Positions 20,536 through 31,468 of a stretch of DNA of 52,288 nt are shown here, piece by piece. Both the position numbers and the translations under genes were made by a program. Location: positions 1 to 52,288 of the forward strand of contig JACOTG010000170.1 of the NCBI GenBank assembly GCA_016178505.1, written 5' to 3'. Source of the stretch: Planctomycetota bacterium (GTDB lineage Bacteria > Planctomycetota > JACOTG01). Position 1 is the stretch's first letter. Every line of letters begins with the position of its first letter. The notes beneath the pieces are model-generated. The model did no database searches. It was not told the origin of the DNA and saw nothing but the letters and a program-made list of their open reading frames with translations.

Positions 20536-22554
20536 TCAGCGCACGGGGCGTTCCGGGATCGGATGTCGAAGGCCTTCCTCTGCTAGCTCACGGGCACCAT
20601 TCGTGTTGTCCCCCGTCCGCAGCGCCGCCGAGTAGGCGACCTTCGCGTCGTCGCGGCGCCCCAACCGGTCGAGCGCGATTCCGCGGTAGATCTCCGTCCA
20701 AGCCACGATGTGACGGTCGCCCGTCAGCAGATCGGCGTCCACTCGTGCGAGGGTCGATTCGGCGATCTCCGATTCGCCGAGAGCGAGCCACGTCCTGCCG
20801 AGGCCGAACAGAGCGCGCGGCTCGTAGGGATCGATCGCCAGCGCATCGCGAAAGCGCGCCGCGGCCTCCTCATAGCGATTGAAGAAGAAGAGCGCATCGG
20901 CGTCGATGAGCGCGTCCTCGATCGCTTTCGGCTGAGGGCGGCGAAGGAGCTTGCCGAGTGGGTCGAGGCAGACTCGCTCGGGCGCGAATCGGAGCGTCAC
21001 CTCGAACGGCGTGCGCGGCGCCGAGCAGTCGATCGTCACGTCCGCCGACTGCAGCCCGGCTTCGAATCTCAAGTCGACCGGCGCGCGAAATCCCGGCGGC
21101 ATTCCATCGATCGATCCGCGCACTCGCCCTCCGCCCTCGCCTGCCGTCGTCGACGCCAGATGCACCGCGAGATCCGGCACGGCCGCGCTGCGAAGCCACT
21201 GCTCGAAGAAGCCGCCGAGGGCCTCGGCACCCCCGAACTCGGTGGCCAGTGCGACGAAGTCCGCAGTCGACGCACGACCAAAGTGGAACCGCGCCGCCCA
21301 CGCGCGAAGGAGCGCGAAGAACTTGTCGTCACCCAAGCGGATGCGAAGCATGTGGAGGACGTAGGCCCCCTTCGACGCCGCGTAGAGGAGCGCCGGTCCG
21401 TTTTGCAGCTCGCTCCCGCGCGCGAGCGGCACGGCATCGCCGCCGCTCGGCAGCACGGCGGTCGACGCGACGCGACGCAGATAAGCGTGGAGCCGCTCGG
21501 GCCCGTCGCGATGCTCGTGGTAGAGCAGCGCCGAATACTCGGCGAATCCCTCGTTGAGCCAGTGATCGTCGGGACTGTCGATCGCGACGAGGTTCGCCCA
21601 CCATTGATGAGCGATCTCGTGCGCGATCACGCGCAGCTCGTCCGCGAAGCGATCCGGGAAGTGGTCGTTCAGGAACGACGACGTGACGAGGAGGAGCGCC
21701 GACGTTCCGCGAGGCAGCGCGAAGCGGTCGTCCACCTCGACGAGTGCGAGCCCGGAGAACGGGTACGGCCCGAATCGCTCGGAGTAGAAATCGACGATTT
21801 TCTCCATCTCGCCGAGGTACCGCTCGGCGAGCGGTCCGTCGTCGTGATAGAGGCTCACCGAGAAATCGACGTCTCCGTGGCGCGCCCGGCGAACGGTGTA
21901 CGCGCCGAGCGCGAACGAGAGATAGGCGACCGGCTTCTCGTCCGAATAGCGCACGGTGCGCGTCGAGTCGTCCGCGGCGACGAGCGCCGGCGTTCCGTTC
22001 GAGACGAAGACGAGCGCTTTCGGCGCCGTCGCCGTCACCGTTGCGCGGAAGTGATCCGAGACGTTGGCGAGCGGATACCAGCCCGCCGCCGAGAACGCGA
22101 ACGCTCGCTCCTTCTCGACGAGCGCCAGCGTGACGTCGCCGACGCGCGCGCGGAGCGGCCCCTCGTACGCGATGAGGATGCGCTCGTCGGCAGGCGGCGC
22201 CGTCGAGTCGGTCGTCGGAGACGGATCGTCGATCTCAATTCGCTGCAGGAGCGCACCCTTGTCGCGGACGACGAACGGAAGAGCCGCTCCGTCCGGGGCC
22301 GCGACCTTCGTCACGGTGAGCGCGCCGTTCAATCGAAACGAGACGATGCGCACGAGCGGCGACGACCGGCGAAAGCCCAGCGTCGCCTGCGCGCGAATCG
22401 TGCCTTCCCCGCTCCCGGCGTCGGCGGCCGGCGGCCGGACCTCGATCACGATGTCGCATGCGGTGACATCGAAGGGGCTCGAGCCCTCACGCGCGGCAAA
22501 CGCCCCTGCTGCCGAGGACGCGACGAGGAGCACGGCCCTGACGAGACGCTTCAT
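20536..22554 (-). CDS. Exported M1-family (gluzincin) peptidase-like protein with C-terminal TPR
   Basis: 672 aa from ATG 22554 (GAGGGG upstream; the ATGA overlaps the stop of the previous gene). The signal peptide ends near GAFAA. An N-terminal beta-sandwich precedes the thermolysin-like domain with the zinc motif HEIAHQWW (H312, E313, H316) and E335 in NEGFAEY, the normal HEXXH-x18-E spacing. The GxMEN exopeptidase motif expected about 35 residues before HEXXH is missing (LPRGTSALLL instead), so it may not be a true aminopeptidase. The last 120 residues hold TPR-like helices (YEEAAARFRDALAIDPYEPRA). Translational coupling suggests it works with the LolA-like protein encoded upstream. Confidence 0.87.
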   Translation of the reverse strand: MKRLVRAVLLVASSAAGAFAAREGSSPFDVTACDIVIEVRPPAADAGSGEGTIRAQATLGFRRSSPLVRIVSFRLNGALTVTKVAAPDGAALPFVVRDKGALLQRIEIDDPSPTTDSTAPPADERILIAYEGPLRARVGDVTLALVEKERAFAFSAAGWYPLANVSDHFRATVTATAPKALVFVSNGTPALVAADDSTRTVRYSDEKPVAYLSFALGAYTVRRARHGDVDFSVSLYHDDGPLAERYLGEMEKIVDFYSERFGPYPFSGLALVEVDDRFALPRGTSALLLVTSSFLNDHFPDRFADELRVIAHEIAHQWWANLVAIDSPDDHWLNEGFAEYSALLYHEHRDGPERLHAYLRRVASTAVLPSGGDAVPLARGSELQNGPALLYAASKGAYVLHMLRIRLGDDKFFALLRAWAARFHFGRASTADFVALATEFGGAEALGGFFEQWLRSAAVPDLAVHLASTTAGEGGGRVRGSIDGMPPGFRAPVDLRFEAGLQSADVTIDCSAPRTPFEVTLRFAPERVCLDPLGKLLRRPQPKAIEDALIDADALFFFNRYEEAAARFRDALAIDPYEPRALFGLGRTWLALGESEIAESTLARVDADLLTGDRHIVAWTEIYRGIALDRLGRRDDAKVAYSAALRTGDNTNGARELAEEGLRHPIPERPVR

Positions 22555-23330
22555 CGCGCCCCTCGCGGAGCGAACAGATCGCGAGGTCGATCGAACAGCG
22601 AGTCGGCGTTTATCGCGCCGGCTTCGAAATACAGGAGCAGGCTCTCGCCGACGCGCTTTCCGTCGCGTTCCGTCACGCTGTGGTAGGACATGCGCACTCC
22701 ACAGACCGCCCGGTAATCGTCGAAGAGAGTGCGCGTCCGCGTCGCGATCGATCCGGGCGATTCCGCTGCGAGGGGAAGGAACGTCAGCGTGTCGATCCAG
22801 AGCGAGCCGCGCTCGCCGGCGTCGTACACGAGATCGATCGCGTAGGCCGACTTCCCTCCCACGTTCTCGATGCCTCGGCTCTTCACTTGCACCCCAGTGC
22901 GCTCGGATTCGAGCACGAGGCGGTATACGTTGCGCCGCTGGTAATCGCGCAGCGTCTGCTGGAGTTCCGGCGGTGCGTCCGCGACGATTCCCGATCGGAC
23001 GAACCACGCCTCGCGTCCGTTCGTTCCGACGACGATTCTTTCCGCGCCGATCGACGTCTCGATGCGAACGCGCGGCCCCGCGCGCTGGTAGACCCGCACC
23101 CGCGATCTCTGGATCGATCCCGCGCCGCTGTCGATGGCGATCGACTCGAACCAGGAGTCGAACGCGCGCCGCAAGGCGACTTCCCCGCCCAAAACGTCCG
23201 ACGTGCGTTTCAGGATCTCCACCGCGTCGAGCTTCGCACCATCGTCGGGCGTCGCCGGCAGACGCGACGAAAGCGCCAGGATCGCCACGGGAAGGACGAG
23301 AAACCGCGCGAGGGTTCGGGGGGACGCCAA
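22551..23330 (-). CDS. Exported LolA/outer-membrane-lipoprotein-sorting-like protein
   Basis: 259 aa from a TTG at 23330, which has GGAG 7 nt upstream. A longer frame back to a TTG at 23393 would overlap a likely -35 box, so the shorter start is preferred. An N-terminal hydrophobic segment (FLVLPVAILALSSRLPA) looks like a signal peptide. The rest has the pattern of the LolA-like fold often annotated as outer-membrane lipoprotein-sorting protein: an 'ILKRTSDVLGG' helix, then paired strands such as RVRVYQRAGPRVRIE, GREAWFVRSG and GSLWIDTLTFLPLAAE. Its ligand is unknown. The stop codon overlaps the ATG of the M1-like gene (ATGA), so they form a coupled pair. Confidence 0.75.
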   Translation of the reverse strand: MASPRTLARFLVLPVAILALSSRLPATPDDGAKLDAVEILKRTSDVLGGEVALRRAFDSWFESIAIDSGAGSIQRSRVRVYQRAGPRVRIETSIGAERIVVGTNGREAWFVRSGIVADAPPELQQTLRDYQRRNVYRLVLESERTGVQVKSRGIENVGGKSAYAIDLVYDAGERGSLWIDTLTFLPLAAESPGSIATRTRTLFDDYRAVCGVRMSYHSVTERDGKRVGESLLLYFEAGAINADSLFDRPRDLFAPRGAR

Positions 23331-23363
23331 TTCAAATCTCCAACGAGAAACGAAACGAAGCCT

Positions 23364-23393
23364 ACTGTACGCAGCGCGAACGCGAGCGATCAA
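23364..23393 (-). promoter_or_regulatory. Promoter of the LolA-like/M1-like pair
   Basis: On the minus strand TTGATC (23393-23388), an 18-nt spacer and TACAGT (23369-23364) resemble a sigma-70 promoter. The predicted transcript start falls about 27 nt before the TTG at 23330, leaving room for its GGAG sequence. Confidence 0.5.
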
Positions 23394-23423
23394 GCCCGAC
23401 GTTGGATCGCGGCGACGATTGTG

Positions 23424-23429
23424 TTATCG
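23424..23429 (+). promoter_or_regulatory. -10-like box next to the corA start
   Basis: TTATCG lies 10 nt before the GTG start of corA, with TTGGAT (23402-23407) 16 nt upstream as a weak -35. No Shine-Dalgarno sequence is present between them, suggesting a leaderless transcript. Confidence 0.35.
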
Positions 23430-23439
23430 CTTGGCCCCC

Positions 23440-24405
23440 GTGATCACGACGTTCGCCTATTCGCCCGCCTCGGGAGTGCGTGCCGTCACGGGGGAACCCG
23501 CAATCCGCGAGGCCCTCGCCGTCGCCGATGGCGTCACCTGGATCGACTTCGACCACCCGACGGACGACGAGGTGAAGCTCCTCAAAACGGTCTTCCACTT
23601 TCACGACCTCGCCATCGAGGACTGCGTCACCGAGTCGCAGCACCCGAAGGTCGACGACTACGGCGACTACCTCTATCTCGTCGTGCACGGCGTCGTCGGG
23701 AACGCCGGCTGCGTCTTCATGACCGAGGAGCTGGACGTCTTTCTCGGGTCGAACTTCCTCATCACGTTCCACTACGAAAAGCGGCGCAGCGTCGAGGCCG
23801 TGCAGACGCGGCTTCGCGAGGTTTCGCAACCGATCGCGCACGGCCCGGACGGACTCCTCGTCGCGGTCCTGGAACAACTGATAGACAACTACGAGCCGGC
23901 GATGGAGATGCTCGACCAGCGCGTCTCCGCCGTCGAAGAGGACGTGTTCGGCCGCCCGAATAAAAAGACGCTGAGCGACATCTTCGCGCTGCGCAAAGAA
24001 GTCCTTCACCTCCGGCGCATCATCTACCCGCAACGCGAAACGATTCATCGGCTCGCGCGCGGCGAATTCCACCAGATCTCACCGCAGTCGGCGCCGTTCT
24101 TTCGTGACCTCTACGACCACCTCTACCGGATCACGGACCTGTGCGAGGGATATCGCGACCTGCTCGGCGGCGCACTCGACGCCTATCTCTCGGTCGTGAG
24201 CAACCGCCTCAACGAGATCATGAAGGTGTTGACGATCATCAGCACGATCATGCTCCCGCTCACCCTCGTGGTCGGCATCTACGGCATGAACTTCGACAAC
24301 ATGCCCGAGCTGCATTGGCGCTTCGGCTATTTCCTCGTGCTTGGCGTGATGGCCGCGATCGCGGGCGTCATGGTGGTTTTCTTCCGCAAGCGCGGCTGGT
24401 TCTGA
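23440..24405 (+). CDS. corA: CorA-family magnesium/cobalt transporter
   Basis: 321 aa from GTG 23440. A long soluble N-terminal domain with a helical stalk leads to two C-terminal transmembrane helices. The selectivity motif YGMN is at the end of the first helix (VVGIYGMNFDNMPEL), and the C-terminus is basic (FFRKRGWF). CorA forms pentamers that admit Mg2+ and sometimes Co2+ or Ni2+ down the membrane potential; a few relatives carry Zn2+. The length and motif are typical. The gene is divergent from the LolA-like pair and converges on a small TPR gene 5 nt away. Confidence 0.95.
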   Translation: MITTFAYSPASGVRAVTGEPAIREALAVADGVTWIDFDHPTDDEVKLLKTVFHFHDLAIEDCVTESQHPKVDDYGDYLYLVVHGVVGNAGCVFMTEELDVFLGSNFLITFHYEKRRSVEAVQTRLREVSQPIAHGPDGLLVAVLEQLIDNYEPAMEMLDQRVSAVEEDVFGRPNKKTLSDIFALRKEVLHLRRIIYPQRETIHRLARGEFHQISPQSAPFFRDLYDHLYRITDLCEGYRDLLGGALDAYLSVVSNRLNEIMKVLTIISTIMLPLTLVVGIYGMNFDNMPELHWRFGYFLVLGVMAAIAGVMVVFFRKRGWF

Positions 24406-24410
24406 CCGTC

Positions 24411-24722
24411 TCAGCGAGCAGATTCGATCGCCGCGAGAAGCTCTTCCTTGGTGTGCCAGTCGCCTTTGCGCTCGCACGCGGCGACGCCCCTTTGCCACAC
24501 GGCAATCGCGTCCGCCTTGCGGTCCAACTTCGCGAGCGCTTGGCCGCAGTGGTAGTAGCCGGCGCAGTGGTCGGGATGCTTCTCGATCAGCAACTGGAAG
24601 TGGCCCAATGCCTCGGCGAATTCCCCCCGGCTGACGAACTCCATTGCGAGGCCGTATCGCGAAAAGGCGTGGTCGGGGTTCTTCTCGAGCTGCTGCTTCA
24701 AGAATTCGAATCGATCCGGCAC
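24411..24722 (-). CDS. Small TPR protein
   Basis: 103 aa from a GTG with GGGAG 8 nt upstream. Nearly the whole protein is TPR-like: FEFLKQQLEKNPDHAFSRYGLAMEFVSRGEFAEALGHF, then LIEKHPDHCAGYYHCGQALAKLDRKADAI. There is no signal peptide, so it should be cytoplasmic. Comparable short TPR proteins act as adaptors; the partner is unknown. It is transcribed alone, converging on corA. Confidence 0.8.
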   Translation of the reverse strand: MPDRFEFLKQQLEKNPDHAFSRYGLAMEFVSRGEFAEALGHFQLLIEKHPDHCAGYYHCGQALAKLDRKADAIAVWQRGVAACERKGDWHTKEELLAAIESAR

Positions 24723-24834
24723 GTGTTCTCCCGGGACTGTTTCGAGTGTGAGCGAGCGAGTCTAGGGGGCGCCCCGGAGCGCGTCAAGGATGGGGCTTTT
24801 GCGCAAATTCTCATTCAACGATCGTGCTCACCCC

Positions 24835-24865
24835 TTGACGCCACCCCGACGTTCGGCGATATCTT
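24835..24865 (+). promoter_or_regulatory. Candidate promoter of the beta-propeller gene
   Basis: TTGACG (24835-24840) and TATCTT (24860-24865) are separated by 19 nt; GATATC at 24858 would give 17 nt. This would place the transcript start about 250 nt before the ATG. Confidence 0.4.
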
Positions 24866-25049
24866 GTGGACTCGTATAGCGGGATTCCTCAAGGGATGTG
24901 ATTCATTTGGTGTTTTGCCTGCCGCGCTGACGCGGTCGGTTTCGCGAGCGACTTCTCCTATTCGGTGAGCCGCGGTTGTGCTTGAAGTGCCATCGTGCCG
25001 TCCGGGGCAGCCCTCGCGAGTTGTGACAACGGGATATGAAGAACCTAAG

Positions 25050-25099
25050 CGCGAGGCGTGCTCACGCTTTCGCGGGGAATGAGGCGAAGACCTTCGCCT
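25050..25099 (+). other. Two tandem hairpins in the leader of the beta-propeller gene
   Basis: Hairpin one pairs CGCGA (25050-25054) with TCGCG (25070-25074), and GCGTG (25056-25060) with CACGC (25063-25067). Hairpin two pairs AGGCGAAG (25082-25089) with CTTCGCCT (25092-25099). The second ends 8 nt before AAAAGGAGG. They could stabilise the mRNA or modulate ribosome access. Confidence 0.5.
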
Positions 25100-25124
25100 A
25101 GCCTCGAAAAGGAGGTCTCGTAGG

Positions 25125-26294
25125 ATGCATCATCAGATCGGAATGCGACTGCTCCCCCGGGTTGCCCTGGCCTTGGGATTGGCGGTTGCGGCGGGCGCGA
25201 GTGCGTTCGCTCAGTTGACCTTGCAGGGCAGCATTCCGATCGGCGATCCGAACGACCCGAACAATCTGCCCGGCGCTCCGCGCAACGAACCGCGCGACGT
25301 CGCGATCAGCACGTTCGGAGGCATTCCCAAGGCGTGGGTCGCGGATTACGGTCACGGCGGCGTGGACGTCCTGAATTTGAGTGTCGTCCCAGCGACGCGA
25401 CTTCAGTTCATTCCGGCACCTGCCGGATTCACCCACGCACTCGCCGTGGACGTGAAGGACAACTCCGCAGCCGTCACCTACTACGACTATCTGAACGGGA
25501 CGCACATCGTCGTCTACAACGTGACGAGCGAAGCGGTGCTCTCGTCGTTCGACGTCGGAGCGCCACACTCTGGCAGCCAGCTCAACGGTATCGCCGTCAT
25601 CGACAGCCAAATGGTCGTCGTCACGGATACGACCGCGAATACGGTCCAGGGCTGGTTCTACGCGGGTGTCAACGAAGGCAATCCAACCGGTGCGGCGATC
25701 TCGACGATCTCCAATCCGGCCGCGAACGACCCCAACGGCCTCGGACCGGGCTTCGCGCCGACGGACGTGGTCCTGGTGACTCGAAACGCCGCACGCTTCG
25801 CCGTCGTCGTCGAGCGGGACTCGAATCGAATCGAAGGCTTCCCGATCCGCCCGAATCTGTCGCTTGGAAATCCAGTTCGGCCGACGCCTGTCGGTCAGCA
25901 TCCGGAGCGCATTGCCGTGGAGCCAACTCGACGCACGATCTACGTGACCAGCAGCGCGGACGACAAGATCACGATGATCGGCGCGATCGTCCCCGGTGTT
26001 GGTTCCCTGAGCACGTCCCTGAATGGCCCGGTTGGCATTTCGCTCTCCCTTGACGTCTCGGGAGTCGCTCACCTCTACATCGCCAATCGGAATAGCCGGC
26101 AGGTCGCGTATTACTCGGGACCGAACGGCGCCCCGCCGTCTTTCGTTGGAGTGTTGAACGTCAGCCGCGCTCCGACCGCAATCGCGAGCCAGTTTGGTCT
26201 CCCGATCGGCGCGCCGCCCAATCCGCCATCGATCGGTGATCGCGTCATCGTGACGTCCCTCGCGGACGACTCCGTCGACGACATCGGTCGGTAG
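25125..26294 (+). CDS. Secreted beta-propeller (YVTN/NHL-like) protein
   Basis: 389 aa from ATG 25125, preceded by AAAAGGAGG. A signal peptide ends near ASAFAQ. The mature protein has repeating units of about 45-60 residues with strands such as RDVAISTFGGIPKAWVADY, LNGIAVIDSQMVVVTDTT, PERIAVEPTRRTIYVTSSADDKI and VAHLYIANRNSRQVAYY, typical of seven-bladed propellers of the YVTN type. No catalytic residues or lipobox are evident. Such proteins usually bind other proteins or surface polymers; the role here is unknown. It is a single-gene unit ended by a strong terminator and led by a long structured 5' region. Confidence 0.85.
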   Translation: MHHQIGMRLLPRVALALGLAVAAGASAFAQLTLQGSIPIGDPNDPNNLPGAPRNEPRDVAISTFGGIPKAWVADYGHGGVDVLNLSVVPATRLQFIPAPAGFTHALAVDVKDNSAAVTYYDYLNGTHIVVYNVTSEAVLSSFDVGAPHSGSQLNGIAVIDSQMVVVTDTTANTVQGWFYAGVNEGNPTGAAISTISNPAANDPNGLGPGFAPTDVVLVTRNAARFAVVVERDSNRIEGFPIRPNLSLGNPVRPTPVGQHPERIAVEPTRRTIYVTSSADDKITMIGAIVPGVGSLSTSLNGPVGISLSLDVSGVAHLYIANRNSRQVAYYSGPNGAPPSFVGVLNVSRAPTAIASQFGLPIGAPPNPPSIGDRVIVTSLADDSVDDIGR

Positions 26295-26314
26295 TTTTTC
26301 GTCGAATTCGACAG

Positions 26315-26358
26315 AACGCCTCGCCGCGGTTCGAACTGCGGCGGGGCGTTCTTCTTTT
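26315..26358 (+). terminator. Strong rho-independent terminator, probably bidirectional
   Basis: AACGCCTCGCCGC (26315-26327) pairs with GCGGCGGGGCGTT (26338-26350) with one G-T pair. The loop contains GGTTCGAACT and a T-rich tail TTCTTCTTTT follows. It lies between the propeller gene and the stop codon of the convergent kinase gene at 26365. Confidence 0.9.
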
Positions 26359-26364
26359 CGGGGG

Positions 26365-27072
26365 CTAGGCTTCGGGAAGCGTGAGCTCGATTCGAACGCC
26401 TGCGGGCTCGCGACCGGCGAACCGAAGCGCGCTTCCGATGGCGCGAGCGAGGCGGCGCGCCGTCGCGAGGCCGACTCCCGCGCCCTCCACGCCGGCGACG
26501 CGCTGAAGCCGCACGAAGGGCTCGAAGACGCGCTCGCGCTCGTCCTCGGGTATGCCGACCCCGTGGTCCCGCACGAAGACGCCGCACGCCGGCGCCCCCA
26601 GCGCGCCGACCTCGACGTCGGGCAACACGCCGGCATCGTGGTAGAGGATCGCGTTTTCCAAGATCGCGCGGATGATCACGGTGATCGCGCGGCGTGGCGC
26701 CCGGCATTGCGGAAGCGGACGCCTCACCCGCACGATCGCGCCGCGCTCGCGAGTGAGTGGCTCGAGTTCGGCCAGCGCATCGTCGACGACGTCTTCGATC
26801 TCGAGCGCCTCAGCCGGCGGCAGCGGGTTCGACGCGTCGGCGTACTCGACGAGCCGGCGCATCCGCTCGATCGCGCGCGCCGCGTTGCGCTTGATGAGCG
26901 CGAGGTCGGCCGCGACCGGCGAGCCCGCCGGTACCGTCTCCGCCACGAAGTCGGCCGCCGAAAGGATGTTGCTCAGCGGGACTCGCAGGTCGTGCGACAA
27001 AGCGTGCGCGAACGCCGAGATCTCCGTGCGGTTCGGCCTCGCAGGCGTGGGTGGCTTCGTGGTTGCGCTCAT
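26365..27072 (-). CDS. Small cytoplasmic histidine kinase without sensor domain
   Basis: 235 aa from ATG 27072. It consists only of a HisKA-type dimerisation domain with phosphoacceptor H27 (ALSHDLRVPLSNIL) and an HATPase domain: N box AILENAILYHDAG, G1 VRDHGVGIPEDE, F box FEPFVRLQ, and G2 GAGVGLATARRL. There is no transmembrane helix, PAS or GAF domain, so the input must come from a partner protein. It lies 35 nt downstream of the debranching-enzyme gene on the same strand. No response regulator gene is adjacent. No Shine-Dalgarno sequence is seen before the ATG. Confidence 0.85.
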   Translation of the reverse strand: MSATTKPPTPARPNRTEISAFAHALSHDLRVPLSNILSAADFVAETVPAGSPVAADLALIKRNAARAIERMRRLVEYADASNPLPPAEALEIEDVVDDALAELEPLTRERGAIVRVRRPLPQCRAPRRAITVIIRAILENAILYHDAGVLPDVEVGALGAPACGVFVRDHGVGIPEDERERVFEPFVRLQRVAGVEGAGVGLATARRLARAIGSALRFAGREPAGVRIELTLPEA

Positions 27073-27107
27073 GGCACGAGAGATATCGGATCGCGACGGC
27101 GCGCGAC

Positions 27108-29108
27108 TCAACCAGCGAAGGCTCCAGTCTCGCCGCTCTTCGCCCTCTTCACGAGCTGCCACGCGCGCAACACTTCGCCGACGCTGACGGCTTGCGCGAT
27201 GCAGCCGCGCGGCTTGTGCGGCGGATCGCCGTCGAAGAGTTCGGGGATTTGGCCGAGCCCGACACTTGTCGCCCACTCGACGAGCGGACGGACGAAACCG
27301 TCGGCTTCGCTCGCCGATTGGGGCGTCACGCCGCGCACGCGCAGCCACGCTTCGACGAACGGTCCGATGAGGAACGGCCACACGGTCCCGTTGTGGTAGG
27401 CCGCGTCGCGCACGGTCGCGTTGCCGCTGTAGATTCCCACGTAGCCTGGCTCGCCCGACGCGAGCGTGCGCAGCCCGAACGGCGTGAGCAGGTGTTCGCG
27501 CACGGCCTCGACGACCGCGAGCTGTTTGTCGCGCGCAAGCGGAGAGTGACGGAGCGACACGGCGATGATCTGGTTTGGCCGCAGCGAAGCGTCGCGGCCC
27601 TCCGCGTCGACCGCGTCGAAGAGGCAATGGCGCGCTTCGTTCCAGAACGCGCGATTGAATGCATCGCCGATGCGCGTCGCTTCGGAGGTGAACGTCGCCG
27701 CGTCGGCAGCGAGGCCTGCGGCGCGCGCCAGCTCGGCGACGTCGAGGTGCGCCGAGTACCAAAGCGCGTTCACTTCGACGGCCTTGCCGCGGCGCGGCAC
27801 CACCGACGAACGATCGACGCGCGCCTCCATCCACGTGAGCTGCAAGCCGGGCCCGCCCACGATCAAGAGGCCGTCGTCGTCGAGGCGAATACCCTCGCGT
27901 GAGCCGCTCGCGTACGCGCGCAGGACGTCGCTCGCTGCTCGGTAGAGCCCGGTGCGAAGGCCCTCCACGTCGCCGGTCGCGGCGTAGTACTCGGCGAGGG
28001 CTCGAATGAAGCAAAGGCTCGCGATCGCCGACTCGAAGCTCACGTCCTCGCGGTCGTCCATGAAGTAGTTCGGGATCACCATCCGATCGCGCGCCGCAGA
28101 GAGCGTCAGGAGGATGCGACGCGCCTCATCGGGTCGCTTGCGCGCGAGCGTCAAGCCCGGGAGCGCGAGCGAGGCATCCATCCCCCACTCCGCGAGCCAC
28201 GGATACCCCGCGATCACGCTCGCGCCCGATTCGCCGCGACGCACGAGGAAGCTCTCCGACGCGAGCGACAGAGCCTCCAGCGCCGGATCGGGAGCGGTAA
28301 GACCTTCCACGGTGGCGGCCGCTCGGCGGCGCTCGATCTCCCGCGCCCGTAGCGCCGCGGCATCCGGCCGCGCGACCGACTCGAGCGTCGCGACGAACGC
28401 GACCTCTTGCCCCGCGTGCAATCGGTAGACGAGGCGGCACGGACAGAAGACGTCCTCGCGGAATTCCACGCCGAGCTCCGCGTCGCGCGGAAACTCGAAA
28501 TTGCGATACCAATACCCCATCGCCTCGACGCGCTCCGCGCCCCCTTCGATCCACATCGTCGGCAAGTCGGAGTACGGCGTGAGCGCCAGGCGCCCGTCCT
28601 GCCAACGAATGCGCGGATCCAGACTCGCGTTCTCGTGAGTGAGCGAATGGAAATTACGGTACGCCAGGAGCGGCGACAGTTCGAGGAGCGCCTCGGCCGC
28701 ACCGCCGGGCAGCAGGCGATAGCAGACGACCACCGTGTGCTCGCCGTGCACGAGGAAGATCGATTTCTCCACCCGCGCGCCGCCCACGTCGAACGTCCAC
28801 GTCGGAAACGGATCGAGACGAAATTCCACGATCTTCTCGTGGCCTCGGGGATGCACCGTTCCCGCGTACACGTTGCAGGAGAGGGGCGTGCGGTGACCGT
28901 CGACGACCCACTCGTCCTCGAGCTTCGAGAGCAGTAGCCGCCGTCCGAGCGGCGGATGCATCGCCGCCACGAGGAGCCCGTGATAGCGCCGCGTGTTCGC
29001 CCCGGCGACGGTCGACGAGGCGTAGCCGCCGAGCCCGTTCGTCTCCAGCCACTCGCGAAGCAGCGCCTCGCGGAGGTTCGTGCAGAGTTCCGTTCCCAAC
29101 CGAATCAT
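27108..29108 (-). CDS. Glycogen debranching enzyme (amylo-alpha-1,6-glucosidase, archaeal/bacterial GDE type)
   Basis: 666 aa from ATG 29108. It hydrolyses the alpha-1,6 branch stubs of glycogen. The N-terminal GDE_N domain has the family block NGLGGYASSTVAGANTRRYH, with strand-rich sequence to about residue 270. The C-terminal (alpha/alpha)6 barrel has GYPWLAEWGMDASLALPGL, GLQLTWMEARVD and NGTVWPFLIGPFVEAWLR, matching the family's acidic catalytic region. Its length is that of compact bacterial GDEs, not of the bifunctional eukaryotic enzyme. It lies 118 nt downstream of glgB, so synthesis and breakdown enzymes are side by side. There is no Shine-Dalgarno sequence; a TATCAT hexamer sits 9 nt upstream of the start. 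Confidence 0.92.
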   Translation of the reverse strand: MIRLGTELCTNLREALLREWLETNGLGGYASSTVAGANTRRYHGLLVAAMHPPLGRRLLLSKLEDEWVVDGHRTPLSCNVYAGTVHPRGHEKIVEFRLDPFPTWTFDVGGARVEKSIFLVHGEHTVVVCYRLLPGGAAEALLELSPLLAYRNFHSLTHENASLDPRIRWQDGRLALTPYSDLPTMWIEGGAERVEAMGYWYRNFEFPRDAELGVEFREDVFCPCRLVYRLHAGQEVAFVATLESVARPDAAALRAREIERRRAAATVEGLTAPDPALEALSLASESFLVRRGESGASVIAGYPWLAEWGMDASLALPGLTLARKRPDEARRILLTLSAARDRMVIPNYFMDDREDVSFESAIASLCFIRALAEYYAATGDVEGLRTGLYRAASDVLRAYASGSREGIRLDDDGLLIVGGPGLQLTWMEARVDRSSVVPRRGKAVEVNALWYSAHLDVAELARAAGLAADAATFTSEATRIGDAFNRAFWNEARHCLFDAVDAEGRDASLRPNQIIAVSLRHSPLARDKQLAVVEAVREHLLTPFGLRTLASGEPGYVGIYSGNATVRDAAYHNGTVWPFLIGPFVEAWLRVRGVTPQSASEADGFVRPLVEWATSVGLGQIPELFDGDPPHKPRGCIAQAVSVGEVLRAWQLVKRAKSGETGAFAG

Positions 29109-29117
29109 CGCGGTCGC

Positions 29118-29123
29118 ATGATA
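29118..29123 (-). promoter_or_regulatory. -10-like box directly before the debranching-enzyme start
   Basis: TATCAT on the minus strand lies 9 nt before the ATG at 29108; no Shine-Dalgarno sequence lies between. Suggests an own leaderless transcript in the gap after glgB. Confidence 0.35.
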
Positions 29124-29226
29124 ATCGACGCGCGCCGGGCCGGGCACAACTTCGGCGCAATTCTCGGTGAAACAGGACGCTCGCGAACAATGACGAACGA
29201 CGCCGCCCGCCGGCGTGTGATCGACA

Positions 29227-31458
<2,232 letters not shown>

Positions 31459-31468
31459 TGGGCGCGGG

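Larger units (their letters stand above)
24723..25124 (+). other. Long intergenic region and leader of the beta-propeller gene
   Basis: 402 nt without a credible gene. It holds a likely promoter at 24835-24865 and, near its 3' end, two hairpins before the ribosome-binding site AAAAGGAGG (25107-25115). The implied 5' leader of about 250 nt is unusual for this window. No known riboswitch consensus was recognised. Confidence 0.5.

Noticed and set aside
20710..22686. 658-aa open frame on the plus strand opposite the M1-like gene
   Set aside because: Arg-rich antisense shadow caused by high G+C; the minus-strand frame has an intact zinc peptidase motif and a coupled start.
23331..23393. Longer N-terminus of the LolA-like protein starting at TTG 23393
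   Set aside because: This TTG is part of a TTGATC -35 box and would lie upstream of the predicted transcript start; the TTG at 23330 has GGAG at good spacing and is followed directly by a signal peptide.
26315..26350. GGTTCGAACT in the loop suggested a tRNA T-arm
   Set aside because: The flanks form a single long GC stem with a T-tail, and no acceptor, D or anticodon arm can be drawn; it is a terminator.
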